Origin: an uncultured Lachnospiraceae bacterium
GTDB lineage: Bacteria; Bacillota_A; Clostridia; Lachnospirales; Lachnospiraceae
DNA: 5,514 nucleotides
Reading direction: 5' to 3'
Assembly (NCBI GenBank): GCA_946621895.1
Contig: CAMOOZ010000323.1
Coordinates: 1-5,514 of the forward strand
Numbering within the stretch: the first letter of the stretch is position 1; each line of letters starts with the position of its first letter. Position numbers and translations under genes: made by a program. The notes beneath the pieces were generated by a model. It searched no databases. It was not told the DNA's origin and worked only from the letters and a program-made list of their open reading frames with translations. Of this stretch, positions 1-5,514 are shown one piece after another.

Positions 1-580
1 AACCCGCCTGCTGCTCCTCATTCGCAGAACCCCCTCCCGGGATCAGTCCTTCATTTCTGGCAAACAAAAACAGCGCCACGGCCACAGCCACAAGAAGCAC
101 CGCTCCCGCGCCCAGGATCATTTTATTCAGGAGATCATCGGAATCACCCTGCTTTTCCCGGGAAACCGGCTTTTTCGCAGGTGTTTTTCTTTTTCTTTTC
201 GGCGCCTCTCCGGACGGTTCCCTGACCCGCCTGATCCTGACGGGATACTCCTCCTGCTCCTCTTCCTCCGCTTCCGGCGCATGCGTGGCTTCGGTCCTGC
301 CGTTTTCTCCCAGCTCCAGCTGGGCCGCCGCGATCACCGCATCCGAAAGGGCGCTGATCTCCGTCGTATTTAAGCCCCCGGGATAGGTCCCTGCCGCAGG
401 GCCCACCTCTTTCCCGGGCACGGGGATCTCCGAGCCGCAGCGGTGGCAGAATTTCTCCCCCTCCCGCAGCTTTTCCCCGCAAAAGGGGCAGTTTTCAATC
501 TTCACATCCACCTGCATGCCGCAGTTGATGCAGAAGCGATCCGTATCCAGAAGCTGTGCGCCGCACTTTTTACATATCAT
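1..580 (-). CDS. Zinc-ribbon, single-pass membrane protein (C-terminus cut by window edge)
   Basis: The frame is open from the ATG at 580 to base 1, giving 193 residues with no stop, so the C-terminus lies outside the window. Two zinc ribbons are visible at the N-terminus: C3-x2-C6 with C17-x2-C20, and C31-x2-C34 with C45-x2-C48, each pair followed by G. A low-complexity linker follows, first acidic (EAEEEEQEE, about 103-111) and then strongly basic (KRKRKTPAKK, 128-137). A hydrophobic helix spans about 155-174 and precedes a Gly-rich segment. The expected topology is ribbons inside the cell and the C-terminal part outside. Such proteins are common in Clostridia; their ribbons probably serve as structural or protein-binding modules, and the extracellular part usually defines the role, which cannot be seen here. 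A GGAGAA ribosome site (594-589) lies about 10 bases before the ATG, and a good promoter lies further upstream (683-655). Substrate and partner are unknown. Confidence 0.85.
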   Translation of the reverse strand, partial: MICKKCGAQLLDTDRFCINCGMQVDVKIENCPFCGEKLREGEKFCHRCGSEIPVPGKEVGPAAGTYPGGLNTTEISALSDAVIAAAQLELGENGRTEATHAPEAEEEEQEEYPVRIRRVREPSGEAPKRKRKTPAKKPVSREKQGDSDDLLNKMILGAGAVLLVAVAVALFLFARNEGLIPGGGSANEEQQAG

Positions 581-654
581 GCCTGTTCTTCTCCGCTGTG
601 AGTGACCGGAAACATTTATTGATCAGACGGTTCCGTTAATCCCCCACTGGTATC

Positions 655-683
655 ATAATAGCCCAAAGCATCCGCTTTTTCAA
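655..683 (-). promoter_or_regulatory. Sigma-A type promoter for the zinc-ribbon gene
   Basis: Read on the minus strand, TTGAAA (683-678) is followed by a 17-base spacer and TATTAT (660-655). This is one mismatch from consensus in the -10 and two in the -35, with ideal spacing. The predicted transcription start is near 648, leaving a leader of about 70 bases before the ATG at 580. It lies between the HAD gene end and the zinc-ribbon gene, suggesting that the latter is transcribed on its own even though no clear terminator separates the two. A weak AAAGC/GCTTT hairpin falls inside the spacer and is probably incidental. Confidence 0.7.
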
Positions 684-696
684 TCGGTGATCTGAG

Positions 697-792
697 CCGG
701 CCCCTTTCCGTCAGCGCGCCTTTCCGCGAGAAATCCTTTTCATCAGAATGCCTTTCCGCCGGAACGCCTTTCCGCCGAAACCTCTTTCAGCA
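697..792 (-). repeat. Degenerate 16-bp tandem repeat, about six units, crossing the HAD stop codon
   Basis: On the minus strand consecutive 16-base blocks are: 792-777 TGCTGAAAGAGGTTTC, 776-761 GGCGGAAAGGCGTTCC, 760-745 GGCGGAAAGGCATTCT, 744-729 GATGAAAAGGATTTCT, 728-713 CGCGGAAAGGCGCGCT, 712-697 GACGGAAAGGGGCCGG. The core CGGAAAGG is exact in four of the six blocks and always in register. Neighbouring units match at about 10-14 of 16 bases. Because 16 is not a multiple of three, each coding copy is read in a different frame. The first, most diverged unit lies within the HAD gene's normal coding sequence, suggesting the array grew outward from there. Confidence 0.65.
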
Positions 793-1381
793 GCCGTCCC
801 ATATCCTCCAGCAGGCCTTCCTCCGTCAGGGCGCGGATCGCCCTGATCCCCATGCGCTCCGCCGTCCCGATATTCTCCTCACGGTCATCAAAGAAAACGC
901 ATTCCTCCGGGATCAGGCGGTAGCGCTTTAAAAGGATCTCATAGATCTCCTTTTCCGGTTTGACAAAGTTCACCTGAAAGGATACCACCGCGCCGTCCAC
1001 CATGGGCAGGATCGGGCTTACCGAAATCTGCTTGTAAAAGAAGCCCTCGGAGTAATTGGACAGCAGATAGATCTCCAGGCCTGCCTTTTTCAGACGCCGC
1101 ACCATCCGCCAGACCTTCGGGCGCTTTACCACCATCCGTTCCGCATAAGCAAAGAAATAGCGGATAACCGCTTCGTCAGCGGGGAAGCTTTCGATAAAAC
1201 GGTTCATCACATCCTTTTCCAGCAGCACCCCCCTGTCCATCTCTGCCCATAGCGGGCTGGTGAAAAACCGGGAGCCCGTGACCCTCGCGTCCTCCTCCGA
1301 AAGGCCGTATTCCGTCAGCATTTTTACCCAGTCATAGGTCATCAGCACATTGCCCACATCCAGGATCAGGTTTTTGATCAT
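743..1381 (-). CDS. HAD-superfamily phosphatase, subclass IA, YihX-like
   Basis: The 212-residue protein carries the HAD motifs in order. Motif I is ILDVGNV, with the nucleophile Asp at residue 8. Motif II is LLSNYS, with Ser108. Motif III Lys141 is in KPEKEIYE, and motif IV is FFDDREENI with Asp165-Asp166. The residues between motifs I and II form a helical cap. The second Asp of the usual DxD is Gly, giving D-x-G-N, which is the normal form in the E. coli YihX group (sugar-phosphate phosphatases), so this is not damage. The likely role is cytoplasmic hydrolysis of a small phosphorylated metabolite; the substrate cannot be read from sequence. The start has AAGGAG (1392-1387) five bases upstream. 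The gene begins 21 bases after the fliB-like stop, so the two are probably co-transcribed. The last ten or so residues (AERRSGGKAF) are encoded by a tandem repeat and two TGA codons follow, so this tail is probably not part of the fold. Confidence 0.9.
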   Translation of the reverse strand: MIKNLILDVGNVLMTYDWVKMLTEYGLSEEDARVTGSRFFTSPLWAEMDRGVLLEKDVMNRFIESFPADEAVIRYFFAYAERMVVKRPKVWRMVRRLKKAGLEIYLLSNYSEGFFYKQISVSPILPMVDGAVVSFQVNFVKPEKEIYEILLKRYRLIPEECVFFDDREENIGTAERMGIRAIRALTEEGLLEDMGRLLKEVSAERRSGGKAF

Positions 1382-1386
1382 CTTCT

Positions 1387-1392
1387 CTCCTT
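1387..1392 (-). promoter_or_regulatory. Ribosome binding site of the HAD phosphatase gene
   Basis: AAGGAG on the minus strand, five bases before the ATG at 1381, sits in the 21-base gap after the fliB-like stop codon. It indicates independent re-initiation within a shared transcript. Confidence 0.7.
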
Positions 1393-1402
1393 CATGTTGC
1401 GA

Positions 1403-2506
1403 TCATCCGTATCTGTCCATCAGGCAGCGGTAAAGCGCCTTTGCCACATCCTCGTTATGATGCGCCCTGCGGGTATACGCTGCCAGCACTGCCGTCTGCC
1501 GCTCCTCCGAAAGCTCCCCTTCCTTTTCCAGGATCAGCAGATCCAGCAGCAAAATGAGATTCGCGTGGATCACCGCCTGCAGGAGATGGGAATGGAAGCT
1601 GTAATCTTCAACAAGATCAAACCAGTCCAGCATAAGGAAGTGACCCGTCAGGCGAAGGTATTTCTCCATCCGCTCAGGCGCTTCGGCAAAGTATTTCTCC
1701 GCCATTTCCGCAAGCCTTTTCTGCCCTTCGATCTCCGTTTGCCGGTCAAAAAGCCGGTAATAATACCGGAGCGGCCGGTAAAGCGCCGGGGAGAGCAGGC
1801 TCAGCCGCTCTTCGAAAAGGGGCGTGGAAAGCATCGCGTTATAAAGCATGATCGAAAAGGGGAAGAGCGGGAGGCTTCTCACCGGATCGATCCTGCGGGG
1901 ATCAGGCAGGCCCCCTCCGCCCACGCTGCTTGCATGGGCTTCCCCCGCAAAGGCATATAACAGCTCCGCAAACCGGTTTAATCCGGCCGGCGTTTTCTCC
2001 TCTTCCTCCAGCATGTCCAGAAGCGCGCGGAGGGCTGCGGCAAGCGCCTCCGGAAAGCCTTTGTCCTCATTTGTCACATGGCACTCCGGAAAATCCCCTT
2101 CCTCCTCCGGGATCAGCGCAAAGGGCTTTTCCGCATGCAGCAGAAGCCTTGCCGCCTCCGGGCAGCCCGTGTCCAGCAGGCGGATCCCGAAAGGGCCCAG
2201 ATTCATCAGCTGTCTGGGATATTCCCTGCATACCCTGGGCATGTGGTCCACACCGAGGGAGAGCTGGATCGAGCAGAGACGCCTTCCATTATGAAAGGGA
2301 CACTTCCCCATGCTCAGGCGGAAGGCCTTCAGCTTACTCCCCGTCACCCGCATCCTGAGCCGCATGCCCCATAGCCCCTTTGTCCTTGCATAAACATCGC
2401 AGGCTTCCCGGTCCAGCGGGATCCCCCAGCCAAAGCAGCAGGTGACGGGACAGCTCCCGCCCAGACAGGCGAATTCATGATAATAAGAAGAGGTCAGCAC
2501 CTTCAT
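1403..2506 (-). CDS. FliB-family (flagellin lysine N-methylase-like) Cys-rich protein
   Basis: The 367-residue protein has the family's cysteine signature. The N-terminal block YYHEFACLGGSCPVTCC (residues 8-24) holds C14, C19, C23 and C24 and is followed by W27. Next comes CPFHNGRRLC (C69, C78), then VCREYPRQL (C93), then TGCPEAARLLL (C115). These cysteines suit an iron-sulfur cluster; Salmonella FliB is reported to carry a [4Fe-4S] cluster and to methylate flagellin lysines using S-adenosylmethionine. The C-terminal half is helical with no recognised motif. Length is typical of the family. The ATG at 2506 is the only usual start codon after the upstream in-frame stop and fits the family N-terminus, but no Shine-Dalgarno sequence precedes it: the leader is A-rich (CAAATACAAACA). 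No flagellar gene is nearby, so the target may not be flagellin; many Clostridia carry such orphan homologues. Family assignment is firm; substrate is uncertain. Confidence 0.85.
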   Translation of the reverse strand: MKVLTSSYYHEFACLGGSCPVTCCFGWGIPLDREACDVYARTKGLWGMRLRMRVTGSKLKAFRLSMGKCPFHNGRRLCSIQLSLGVDHMPRVCREYPRQLMNLGPFGIRLLDTGCPEAARLLLHAEKPFALIPEEEGDFPECHVTNEDKGFPEALAAALRALLDMLEEEEKTPAGLNRFAELLYAFAGEAHASSVGGGGLPDPRRIDPVRSLPLFPFSIMLYNAMLSTPLFEERLSLLSPALYRPLRYYYRLFDRQTEIEGQKRLAEMAEKYFAEAPERMEKYLRLTGHFLMLDWFDLVEDYSFHSHLLQAVIHANLILLLDLLILEKEGELSEERQTAVLAAYTRRAHHNEDVAKALYRCLMDRYG

Positions 2507-2590
2507 TGTTTGTATTTGTTCAGCGCCCCCGGAAAATGAGTTGAATTTGATCGGGGAGCTTGCTCAACAGGCAAACAGCCTGCCATAAAA
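2507..2590 (-). other. Leader region of the fliB-like gene, no clear promoter or ribosome site
   Basis: Between the upstream terminator and the ATG at 2506 there must be a promoter if the terminator is efficient. Two small inverted repeats are visible: CAGGC-N5-GCCTG (2568-2582) and GAGC-N2-GCTC (2556-2565). The best promoter match on the minus strand is TTGCCT, 18 bases, TCAAAT, which is weak. No AGGAGG-like site lies within 15 bases of the start codon; a GGGGG run lies about 16 bases upstream, too far for a normal site. Confidence 0.35.
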
Positions 2591-2622
2591 GTTGCCCGCC
2601 GCTTTGCAAAGCGGCGGGCAAC
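2587..2622 (-). terminator. Rho-independent terminator of the EAL-HDOD gene
   Basis: Bases 2591-2622 form a perfect 32-bp palindrome with 16-base arms (GTTGCCCGCCGCTTTG and its reverse complement). It can fold as a 12-bp GC-rich stem plus further A-T pairs around a short loop. On the minus strand it is followed at once by TTTTA, while no T run follows on the plus strand, so it acts on minus-strand transcripts. It begins 36 bases after the TAA of the EAL-HDOD gene at 2659 and separates that gene from the fliB-like unit. Confidence 0.88.
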
Positions 2623-2658
2623 ATCAACAGTCTTCCTTTTCCGGCAGTCCCGAATCCA

Positions 2659-3879
2659 TCATTTAAACAGATCTCTGTACCATTTCAGGGAATCCACATA
2701 GGCCGCATATACACTGTCCATATCAATATTCTGAAGCACCATCTGTCTGGAAACCTCCTGCCAGGAGGCATCCTCATACTGCAGCACGAAGTCGTAGACC
2801 GGGGCAAGGGTTCCTTTTTTGCTGACCAGCGCTTCCGTGATCATTTTGGAGACCTTGACCATCTCCAGCGCCTCTTCCATCGGCTTGTCCAGAATGATAT
2901 CCAGCACGGAGAAGAGCCCCATCAGGAAAAGCTCCGAGGAAAGCCCCGCCACATCGAAGACCGGCGCCAGATTCTCGGCAAACTTCGCCCGGAGCAACGA
3001 AAGCCTTGTGATCTCGCTGGGCCTGTCCGCGCAGAGCTCCTTGGTCACTGCAGTGTTGATCCAGCGCTTCAGCTCCCTCTGGCCAAGCATTGCCGCCGCA
3101 TGGCGAACCGAGGAGATCCCGGAGTTTACGGTCATCCGATTGACCATTTCCAGCAGGGAGATGACCAGCGCCGTATCCCGGCCGATGATATCCGCGGCCT
3201 TATCCAGGTCAAAATCGGGATCGTTTACGATATTTAACAGCTCGATATAATTGACCTTAAGAGGAGCCACCTCCCTGGCGCCGCTGTGCACGGGAATGCG
3301 GAAGAACTCGCCCTCGTACAGATCATAACCCCCGTCCCTTTTCAGGGTATCATAATCCTCCTGGGAATCCACATTCACCGCCACCAGCCGGATGTTCGGG
3401 TAGATCTTGCTGAAATAGACCTTCGCCTTCGAAATGTCGATCTTCTTATGATTGAGTAAAATATAATCCATCAAGAGAAGGATCTCCCGGTACATTTCAA
3501 ACTGCATCACAGGCAGCTTGCGGATCGCGAGCTTGAAGCCTTCTCCCTTCAGCTCCTTCAAACGGTTTACATAATTAGCTTCCGGGGTTACCGTCTGATC
3601 CATCATCAGCACGATCTTTTCACGCGGGGCATCGCAGTCTCCGGCAATGTCGGAGAAAATGGAAATATTGTTTACCTCCACGAAGATCTCCCGGTCTCCC
3701 GAAAGCGCCTCCATCCCTATACTGTCGATGATATCCAGGCCAACCACCGTGCCTGCGCCGTCCAGACTGCCGGCGCCCAGAAAACTCGGCTTCAGCAGAA
3801 AATTTTCCTTCTGCGCAAAAACGGAATACGCGCCCACCCCCATGGAAGCATCGAATAAGGGAATCAGGGTTGCAAGCAT
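2659..3879 (-). CDS. EAL-HDOD signalling protein (YuxH-like) with catalytically dead EAL domain
   Basis: The 406-residue protein has an EAL-type domain at about 1-196 and an HDOD domain at about 205-400. The HDOD hallmark is clear: GISSVRHAAAMLGQRELKRW at 254-273, following the NDPDFDLDKAADIIGRD segment. In the EAL half the fold can be followed to its usual end (YDLYEGEFFRIP, 185-196), but the active site is gone: the ELL motif reads YSVF with Ser19, the DD pair is R120-K121, and the late AExVE motif is A167-V-N-V-D171. It should therefore not hydrolyse cyclic di-GMP and may act as a binding or protein-interaction module. Relatives such as YuxH and Vibrio CdgJ are signalling proteins, the latter linked to motility. 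The start is set at the ATG at 3879, eight bases after a strong GGGGAGG, rather than the in-frame GTG at 3906, which overlaps that site. It is a single-gene unit with its own promoter and terminator; soluble, no signal peptide. Confidence 0.9.
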   Translation of the reverse strand: MLATLIPLFDASMGVGAYSVFAQKENFLLKPSFLGAGSLDGAGTVVGLDIIDSIGMEALSGDREIFVEVNNISIFSDIAGDCDAPREKIVLMMDQTVTPEANYVNRLKELKGEGFKLAIRKLPVMQFEMYREILLLMDYILLNHKKIDISKAKVYFSKIYPNIRLVAVNVDSQEDYDTLKRDGGYDLYEGEFFRIPVHSGAREVAPLKVNYIELLNIVNDPDFDLDKAADIIGRDTALVISLLEMVNRMTVNSGISSVRHAAAMLGQRELKRWINTAVTKELCADRPSEITRLSLLRAKFAENLAPVFDVAGLSSELFLMGLFSVLDIILDKPMEEALEMVKVSKMITEALVSKKGTLAPVYDFVLQYEDASWQEVSRQMVLQNIDMDSVYAAYVDSLKWYRDLFK

Positions 3880-3886
3880 ATTTTGT

Positions 3887-3896
3887 ACCTCCCCTT
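3887..3896 (-). promoter_or_regulatory. Strong ribosome binding site fixing the EAL-HDOD start
   Basis: AAGGGGAGGT on the minus strand (3896-3887) lies seven to eight bases before the ATG at 3879. It decides the start: the alternative in-frame GTG at 3906 would make this site coding and has no comparable sequence before it. Confidence 0.85.
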
Positions 3897-3960
3897 CAGC
3901 TGCCACGCCATCCCGGAAAAATGCGGCGCGGCAGAACTGTTCTCTCTTTTTAACCGTTTT

Positions 3961-3969
3961 ATTATAGCA
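3961..3969 (-). promoter_or_regulatory. Extended -10 promoter of the EAL-HDOD gene
   Basis: On the minus strand TGC directly precedes a perfect TATAAT (3966-3961), forming an extended -10 element. At 17-base spacing the -35 position reads TTTTCC, a poor match, which is usual when the extended -10 is present. The predicted start near 3954 gives a leader of about 75 bases. The region is AT-rich compared with the surrounding genes. Confidence 0.75.
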
Positions 3970-4003
3970 TATTCCGCCCTGATGGAAAAGGGGGACTTTT
4001 GAC

Positions 4004-4024
4004 CGTCCCGCCGTGCGGGAGACG
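4004..4024 (-). terminator. Possible weak terminator hairpin after the C11 peptidase gene
   Basis: TCCCGC-ACG-GCGGGA (4020-4006 on the minus strand) forms a six-base GC stem with a three-base loop, starting about 20 bases after the peptidase TAG at 4042. It is followed by CGGTCAAAAG rather than a T run, with CTTTTCC only further on, so it is not a canonical intrinsic terminator. It may stabilise the mRNA end or be incidental. Confidence 0.3.
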
Positions 4025-4041
4025 CCCGGGCATCCGGTTTC

Positions 4042-5514
4042 CTACGGCATCACCGGCGTGTAATAGCTCTGGTTATAAATATCCGTGAAGCGGTAGATCA
4101 CCATGGTCTTTCCGCCCACATCCGTGTTGGAAAGGGTCAGCGGGCCGTTCACGGTCATCTGTTCCCCGAGATAATAGCTGTCGTCGAAATTGCCGTTGTA
4201 GTCGTAATAATCACACAGAAAGTCCAGCGTGTCCCCGTCTTTGATCTCGATCAGGCCTCTGGAGAGCGTCTCTGTTTCCCCATTGTAAACAGGATTGGCC
4301 CCGAGGATCACACCGTTTGAATCCGCGTTGTTCATCCGGACCATCAGCTCCACGCGCTCGCCGTTTAAAAGCGCCGGGATATAGCCGGTGAGGATCGTAT
4401 CGTTTCCCTCCTCCACGGTGTCCAGATGGTAATAGGCCACGACCTGTCCGTTTACGGAAAGCCAGGTATTGTCCGTGTCCGCGAGGAGATTGCCCTCCTC
4501 GTCATAGGAATAGAGATTGTCCAGCCCAAGATCCACAAAGCCTGTCCCGTCGTCGTAATAGAGATTCTGATCCACGGAGTGGACCAGCTCCCACTGCTCC
4601 TCGTCCAGGGAAAGACAGGGAATGCCCTGCGCGTTCACCTGCCAGACAAGCTTCTCCGGCGCAAAACGGTGCGCCTCCACATAGCGGGCCGTTTCTTCAT
4701 CGGAAAGCGATCTGCCGGAAAACAGTCCCATCACATCCATCATTGAAGAGGTGCCCGAGGACAGGGAGCCGAAAAGCGAGGTCAGCTGGGATAAGTCCGG
4801 GATCTCCTGGGGAGCGCTCTGGCCGAGCAGGGAAGCAAAGGGGGTCGAGCCTCCGTATGCCGCCTGTCCCGACACCTCAAGACTCGCGAATTCCCGGATG
4901 CAGTCGGAATAGGCGGAATCCAGGCCGATCCGGTCATAGGTGCCGACGGCCTTTGTGACATTCGAGGTCTTCCGATAAGGAAAGTAAACGGAAATGCCGT
5001 TGGAATTGCTCATGCCGGCCCCGATCCGGTTGTATTTTACGGCGCTTTTCAGCACCCGGGCCATCGCGCCGGCCTCCGGCGTGCCGAGATTTTCCGCGAA
5101 ATGGATGAGGTCGATCTGGTCGATCTTGGAGGAACGGGCAAATTCCCTGGCTTCCACCCTGGCGTCCGCCACCTGCTTATAATCCTCCTCCCGGATCAGC
5201 CTTGAGGTGCTTTCCGCAAAGGCCTTAAACTCGTCGGGAAGCGTTTCCTGAAGCTCGGAAAGATCCACGAGGGAAAGCGTGGTCTTCTGCCCCGGGCAGG
5301 TCCTGGCGCAGGTTTCCACAAAATCATCCACGATCTGCTTGCCCAGATCCAGCGTGGAAAGCCCCGGATTTTTGACAAGACTGTTTACCCAGTTCGTGTA
5401 ATACCAGCCCACGCCGGGCTCCGTCTCCTCGGAGGAGATCCGGTAATCCGCGTATTTCGCAGCCATCAGATCTGTCTCCACCGTGGCCATCAGGCAGGCG
5501 TCAAAGCCGATGAG
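4042..5514 (-). CDS. Clostripain-like C11 cysteine peptidase (N-terminus outside window)
   Basis: The frame stays open to the window edge, so the ATG at 5490 is internal; 490 C-terminal residues are visible. The first nine visible residues are LIGFDACLM, the C11 motif carrying the catalytic Cys (codon 5496-5494). The family pattern continues with SSEETEPGVGWYYTNW (about 27-42), TLSLVDLSEL (79-88), DQIDLIHFAENL (132-143) and NGISVYFPY (172-180). The catalytic His and any signal peptide lie outside the window. After the peptidase core there is a Ser/Gly-rich linker (about 205-265), then an Asp/Tyr/Gly-rich tail (about 280-490) of short predicted strands such as YSYDEEGNLLADTDNTWLSV. That tail looks like a beta-sandwich or export-associated domain, which I cannot assign. 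C11 enzymes cleave after Arg or Lys and are often Ca-dependent and secreted; location here is an inference. A TAG ends the gene. Confidence 0.87.
   Translation of the reverse strand, partial: LIGFDACLMATVETDLMAAKYADYRISSEETEPGVGWYYTNWVNSLVKNPGLSTLDLGKQIVDDFVETCARTCPGQKTTLSLVDLSELQETLPDEFKAFAESTSRLIREEDYKQVADARVEAREFARSSKIDQIDLIHFAENLGTPEAGAMARVLKSAVKYNRIGAGMSNSNGISVYFPYRKTSNVTKAVGTYDRIGLDSAYSDCIREFASLEVSGQAAYGGSTPFASLLGQSAPQEIPDLSQLTSLFGSLSSGTSSMMDVMGLFSGRSLSDEETARYVEAHRFAPEKLVWQVNAQGIPCLSLDEEQWELVHSVDQNLYYDDGTGFVDLGLDNLYSYDEEGNLLADTDNTWLSVNGQVVAYYHLDTVEEGNDTILTGYIPALLNGERVELMVRMNNADSNGVILGANPVYNGETETLSRGLIEIKDGDTLDFLCDYYDYNGNFDDSYYLGEQMTVNGPLTLSNTDVGGKTMVIYRFTDIYNQSYYTPVMP

Noticed and set aside
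144..482. Minus-strand open frame of 112 codons rich in Gly and Arg
   Set aside because: It is an alternative frame inside the zinc-ribbon gene, whose own frame has four CxxC motifs, a transmembrane helix and a ribosome site.
627..636. Inverted repeat ACGG-TT-CCGT in the leader of the zinc-ribbon gene as a possible operator
   Set aside because: Four-base arms are expected by chance in sequence of this composition, and no second copy is seen.
697..792. The regular 16-bp blocks as a CRISPR array or iteron origin
   Set aside because: There are no unique spacers and the units are degenerate and directly abutting. There is no cas or replication gene, and part of the array is coding.
743..1381. 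Gly in place of the second Asp of HAD motif I as evidence of an inactive enzyme
   Set aside because: D-x-G-N is also found in E. coli YihX, an active phosphatase, and the other motifs are intact here.
1394..1960. Plus-strand open frame of 188 codons opposite the fliB-like gene
   Set aside because: It lies wholly antisense to a gene with clear family motifs, has no ribosome site or recognisable domain, and its His/Arg/Pro-rich composition is typical of the complement of a GC-rich gene.
2560..3237. Plus-strand open frame of 225 codons opposite the EAL-HDOD gene
   Set aside because: It is antisense to a well-supported gene, runs through the terminator palindrome, and shows no known motif or ribosome site.
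3877..3906. Start of the EAL-HDOD protein at the GTG at 3906, adding nine residues
   Set aside because: Those nine codons contain the strong GGGGAGG ribosome site, correctly spaced from the ATG at 3879, so translation should begin at 3879.

Overview
The window is a GC-rich (roughly 55-60% by eye) piece of chromosome in which all five recognisable genes lie on the minus strand, so it reads right to left. The family mix points to an anaerobic Gram-positive Clostridia, most likely a Lachnospiraceae-type gut bacterium: a clostripain-like C11 peptidase, a YuxH-like EAL-HDOD protein, a FliB-type flagellin lysine methylase homologue, a small HAD phosphatase and a zinc-ribbon membrane protein. AGGAGG-like ribosome sites and a perfect TATAAT box fit this. 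No rRNA, tRNA, CRISPR array, insertion sequence or phage gene was seen.

Layout in the direction of transcription. (1) 5514-4042: C-terminal 490 residues of a C11 cysteine peptidase. Its catalytic-Cys motif (FDACLM) lies at the very edge of the window, so the gene continues beyond it. (2) 4041-3880: intergenic stretch with a GC hairpin and an extended -10 promoter. (3) 3879-2659: an EAL-HDOD signalling protein whose EAL half has lost its catalytic residues. It ends in a strong terminator, a perfect 32-bp palindrome followed by TTTT. (4) 2506-1403: FliB-like Cys-rich protein, followed 21 bases later by (5) 1381-743: a HAD phosphatase of the YihX type; these two probably form an operon. (6) 792-697: a decayed 16-bp tandem repeat that runs across the HAD stop codon. 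(7) 683-655: a near-consensus sigma-A promoter. (8) 580-1: a protein with two double-Cys zinc ribbons, a charged linker and a transmembrane helix, cut by the window edge.

There are at least three transcription units: the peptidase (5' end outside), the EAL-HDOD gene, and fliB-HAD; the zinc-ribbon gene has its own promoter. No shared pathway is evident. The EAL-HDOD and FliB families are both linked to flagellar motility in other bacteria, but no flagellar gene is present here. This looks largely like ordinary chromosomal housekeeping and signalling DNA. The most unusual items are the 16-bp repeat that has rewritten the end of the HAD protein, the fully degenerate EAL domain, and the long unassigned C-terminal part of the peptidase. 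I did not find a convincing new multi-gene system.
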